A DNA stretch of 41,311 nucleotides from a virus, in the IMG/VR virus record IMGVR_UViG_3300031746_000058, positions 1 to 41,311 of that record. One strand, given 5' to 3'. The translations under genes and the position numbers were made by a program. The notes beneath the pieces were generated by a model that made no database searches, was not told the origin of the DNA, and saw only the letters and a program-made list of their open reading frames with translations. Below are positions 40,102 through 41,311 of the stretch, piece after piece. Position 1 is the first letter of the stretch. Every line of letters begins with the position of its first letter.

Positions 40102-41000
40102 TGGCAACCCGCTACTTTTTCACCCGCTCCCGCGACGCCGGCCGCGCCACGCATGTTCACGTTTTCGATAGCGTGGCGGATATGGTCGCCCAATCGAACA
40201 CTCCCGCCCACGCCGCGCAAGACCCCGGCAACGTGCGCCGCATCATGTCCCGCGCCAGTGGCGACGATTGGACGTACGGCGCACTGAAGGATGGCGCGAC
40301 ATACGACCATGCCATGCTCACCGGCTGGCGCGACGCGCTGCCCCGTATTGAGGCACTCGCGGCCCGCGTCGCGCCCAACGTGGCCACGCCGCTGGACGTG
40401 CGCCGCAAGCTGCGACGCGGCCCCGAGGGTGATGAACTGGACATACATGCCGTCAACGCCGGCAACCTGCCCCGGGCTTGGTCGGCCCGCCGCCGGTCGC
40501 TGGCCCGTGCGCCGGCCCCTATCCGCATCCTGTGCAATGTGATCTATAACTGCGCTAGCGATGGAGAGGACTTTTTCTGGCGTGGCGCGGTAGCGCTGGC
40601 ACTGGTTCGCGCACTGCGCCGGAAGGGGTACCGTACCGCGATCTCCGGCATTGGTTTACTCGTGTCCCCGTACTCGGCCCGGGGCCGGAAATCCGCACTT
40701 GATTATGTCGCCCGTTTCGACGCGCTACGCTATGGCGAGGCAATTGACACGGCGCGACTCGCCGCCGTTCTATGCTCCCCGGCAATGCTGCGTCACACCA
40801 TCTTTCGCACGGTACTTACTACGCCGGCCCAAGTGTCAAGCGGCTTCGGCTACGCTCCCCGCGATGAGCAAACGACAGCCTGTATCGTCGCCAGTGGCGC
40901 ATGGCCCCAGACTGTCGAGGAGCGGCTTGTGATACCGGACCTTCGCAACCAAACCGCCGCTGGCGAATGGCTAGCCCGCATGTCGGCCCGTTTCGCCTGA
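40101..41000 (+). CDS. VWA-like (DUF7192-like) partner of the MoxR ATPase
   Basis: A 299-residue protein whose ATG shares a base with the preceding TAA. The N-terminal ~100 residues have DDWTYGALKDGATYDHAMLT and GWRDALPRIEALAARV, resembling phage proteins of the DUF7192 type. From about residue 140 a VWA-like fold is suggested: IRILCNVIYNCASDGEDFFW, then RGAVALALVRALRRKGYRTA, that is a first strand, a degenerate metal site (no DxSxS), a helix beginning RG and a second strand. A second strand-helix pair follows. MoxR plus VWA protein pairs are classical chaperone systems. Function in the phage is not known; recall of the family name is from memory and unverified. Confidence 0.68.
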   Translation: MATRYFFTRSRDAGRATHVHVFDSVADMVAQSNTPAHAAQDPGNVRRIMSRASGDDWTYGALKDGATYDHAMLTGWRDALPRIEALAARVAPNVATPLDVRRKLRRGPEGDELDIHAVNAGNLPRAWSARRRSLARAPAPIRILCNVIYNCASDGEDFFWRGAVALALVRALRRKGYRTAISGIGLLVSPYSARGRKSALDYVARFDALRYGEAIDTARLAAVLCSPAMLRHTIFRTVLTTPAQVSSGFGYAPRDEQTTACIVASGAWPQTVEERLVIPDLRNQTAAGEWLARMSARFA

Positions 41001-41055
41001 ACCGGAAGGGTAGGGTAAAGACCGCCCGCCTACGCTACTCGCACACATGAGAGGC

Positions 41056-41089
41056 ACGGGCCACCCCGTCAAGGTGGCCCGTTTGTTTT
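41056..41089 (+). terminator. Strong intrinsic terminator after the MoxR/VWA-like module
   Basis: A perfect 10-bp stem, ACGGGCCACC (41056-41065) with GGTGGCCCGT (41073-41082), a 7-base loop and TTTGTTTT after it. It lies 56 bp after the stop codon. Confidence 0.92.
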
Positions 41090-41192
41090 AAGGCCCTTAG
41101 AGCCTCCGGGCGTATGTCCAAGCTACCCACGCCGCCCTCGACACTCGAAAACCCGCCATACGCCGTTTTAAGGCCCCTAGCGCATGTTCTAG
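41086..41192. repeat. Right copies of control-region repeats
   Basis: TTTTAAGGCCCTTA (41086-41099) is identical to 38391-38404. CGACACTCGAAAACC (41139-41153) is identical to 38418-38432. A second TTTTAAGGCCC starts at 41166. AAGCTACCC...GGCCCCTAGCG...TGTTC (41120-41192) matches 37928-38000. The stretch is non-coding and lies directly after the terminator. Confidence 0.75.
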
Positions 41193-41255
41193 CGGCCTGT
41201 CCTGCCCCCCGTTTTCCGCCCTCCCCCCGTTTTGCCGGCAAAGCGCCCGAGCCCG

Positions 41256-41311
41256 AGCCCGAGCCCGCGCACATACGCGCCACGCGCCACGCGCCACGCG
41301 CACCCGCGCCA
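41256..41311. repeat. GC-rich tandem repeat array at right end
   Basis: A short GAGCCC triplet-like run, then CGCGCACATACGCGCCA and CGCGCCACGCGCACCCGC units of the same type as 1-190, in register across the ends. Between 41193 and 41255 I see only CG-rich sequence with no gene. Confidence 0.88.

Noticed and set aside
1-41311. tRNA or rRNA genes
   Set aside because: I found no cloverleaf-like sequence with conserved tRNA loop motifs and no rRNA signature by reading; a tRNAscan run would be needed to be certain.

Overview
The window looks like a complete, GC-rich genome of a strictly lytic podovirus (short-tailed phage) of a Gram-negative host. It is about 41.3 kb, and the simple tandem repeat at its right end (from about 41256) continues in register into the one at its left end (1-190), so the two ends probably join. 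Evidence for a podovirus: a P22-type portal, a large terminase, a head-tail adaptor, a beta-propeller-like tail hub, large internal (ejection) proteins and tail fibres, with no tail tube, tape measure or sheath gene. Evidence for a Gram-negative host: an Rz/Rz1 spanin pair. I see no integrase, CI-like repressor or phage RNA polymerase, so transcription is probably by host RNA polymerase; good sigma70-type promoters precede the early operons. The GC content and protein style suggest a beta- or gammaproteobacterial host, but the host cannot be named from sequence alone.

Layout. (1) 1-620: end repeats, a leftward ribbon-helix-helix regulator gene, and overlapping divergent promoters with a palindromic operator candidate. 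(2) 669-4195: rightward early operon: an HExxH putative metallopeptidase, a one-TM protein, coiled-coil and small unknown proteins and a Cys-rich phage protein, closed by a clear intrinsic terminator. (3) 4268-10992: replication/recombination operon: family A DNA polymerase with 3'-5' exonuclease, a Cas4/RecB-like Fe-S nuclease, a VRR-NUC nuclease, an SNF2-type helicase and (after its own promoter) a DUF3854/VirE-type primase-helicase. (4) 10911-37576: one long leftward late operon, read from right to left as small-terminase candidate, TerL, small protein, polyvalent-like protein, portal, small protein, scaffold, major capsid, small head protein, terminator, then adaptor, tail hub, GNAT, ejection proteins, tail fibre, a run of surface/appendage proteins, and finally the lysis cassette. 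Neighbouring genes overlap by ATGA or TGATG at most junctions. (5) 37577-38517: non-coding control region with tandem repeats, an AT-rich core, about eight copies of a GTTCC-type iteron in both orientations and a leftward promoter candidate. (6) 38518-41000: rightward two-gene accessory module, a MoxR/CobS-type AAA+ ATPase and a VWA-like (DUF7192-like) partner, ending in a strong terminator. (7) 41090-41311: copies of the repeats seen in region 5, then the end array.

The most interesting points are the MoxR/VWA-like module flanked by diverged direct repeats, the iteron cluster next to it, a strongly over-represented octamer CAACATAC (its core ACATACG also makes up the end repeats), a 309-residue Gly/Ala repeat protein with an exact 60-bp tandem repeat, and an early HExxH protein with no obvious phage precedent.
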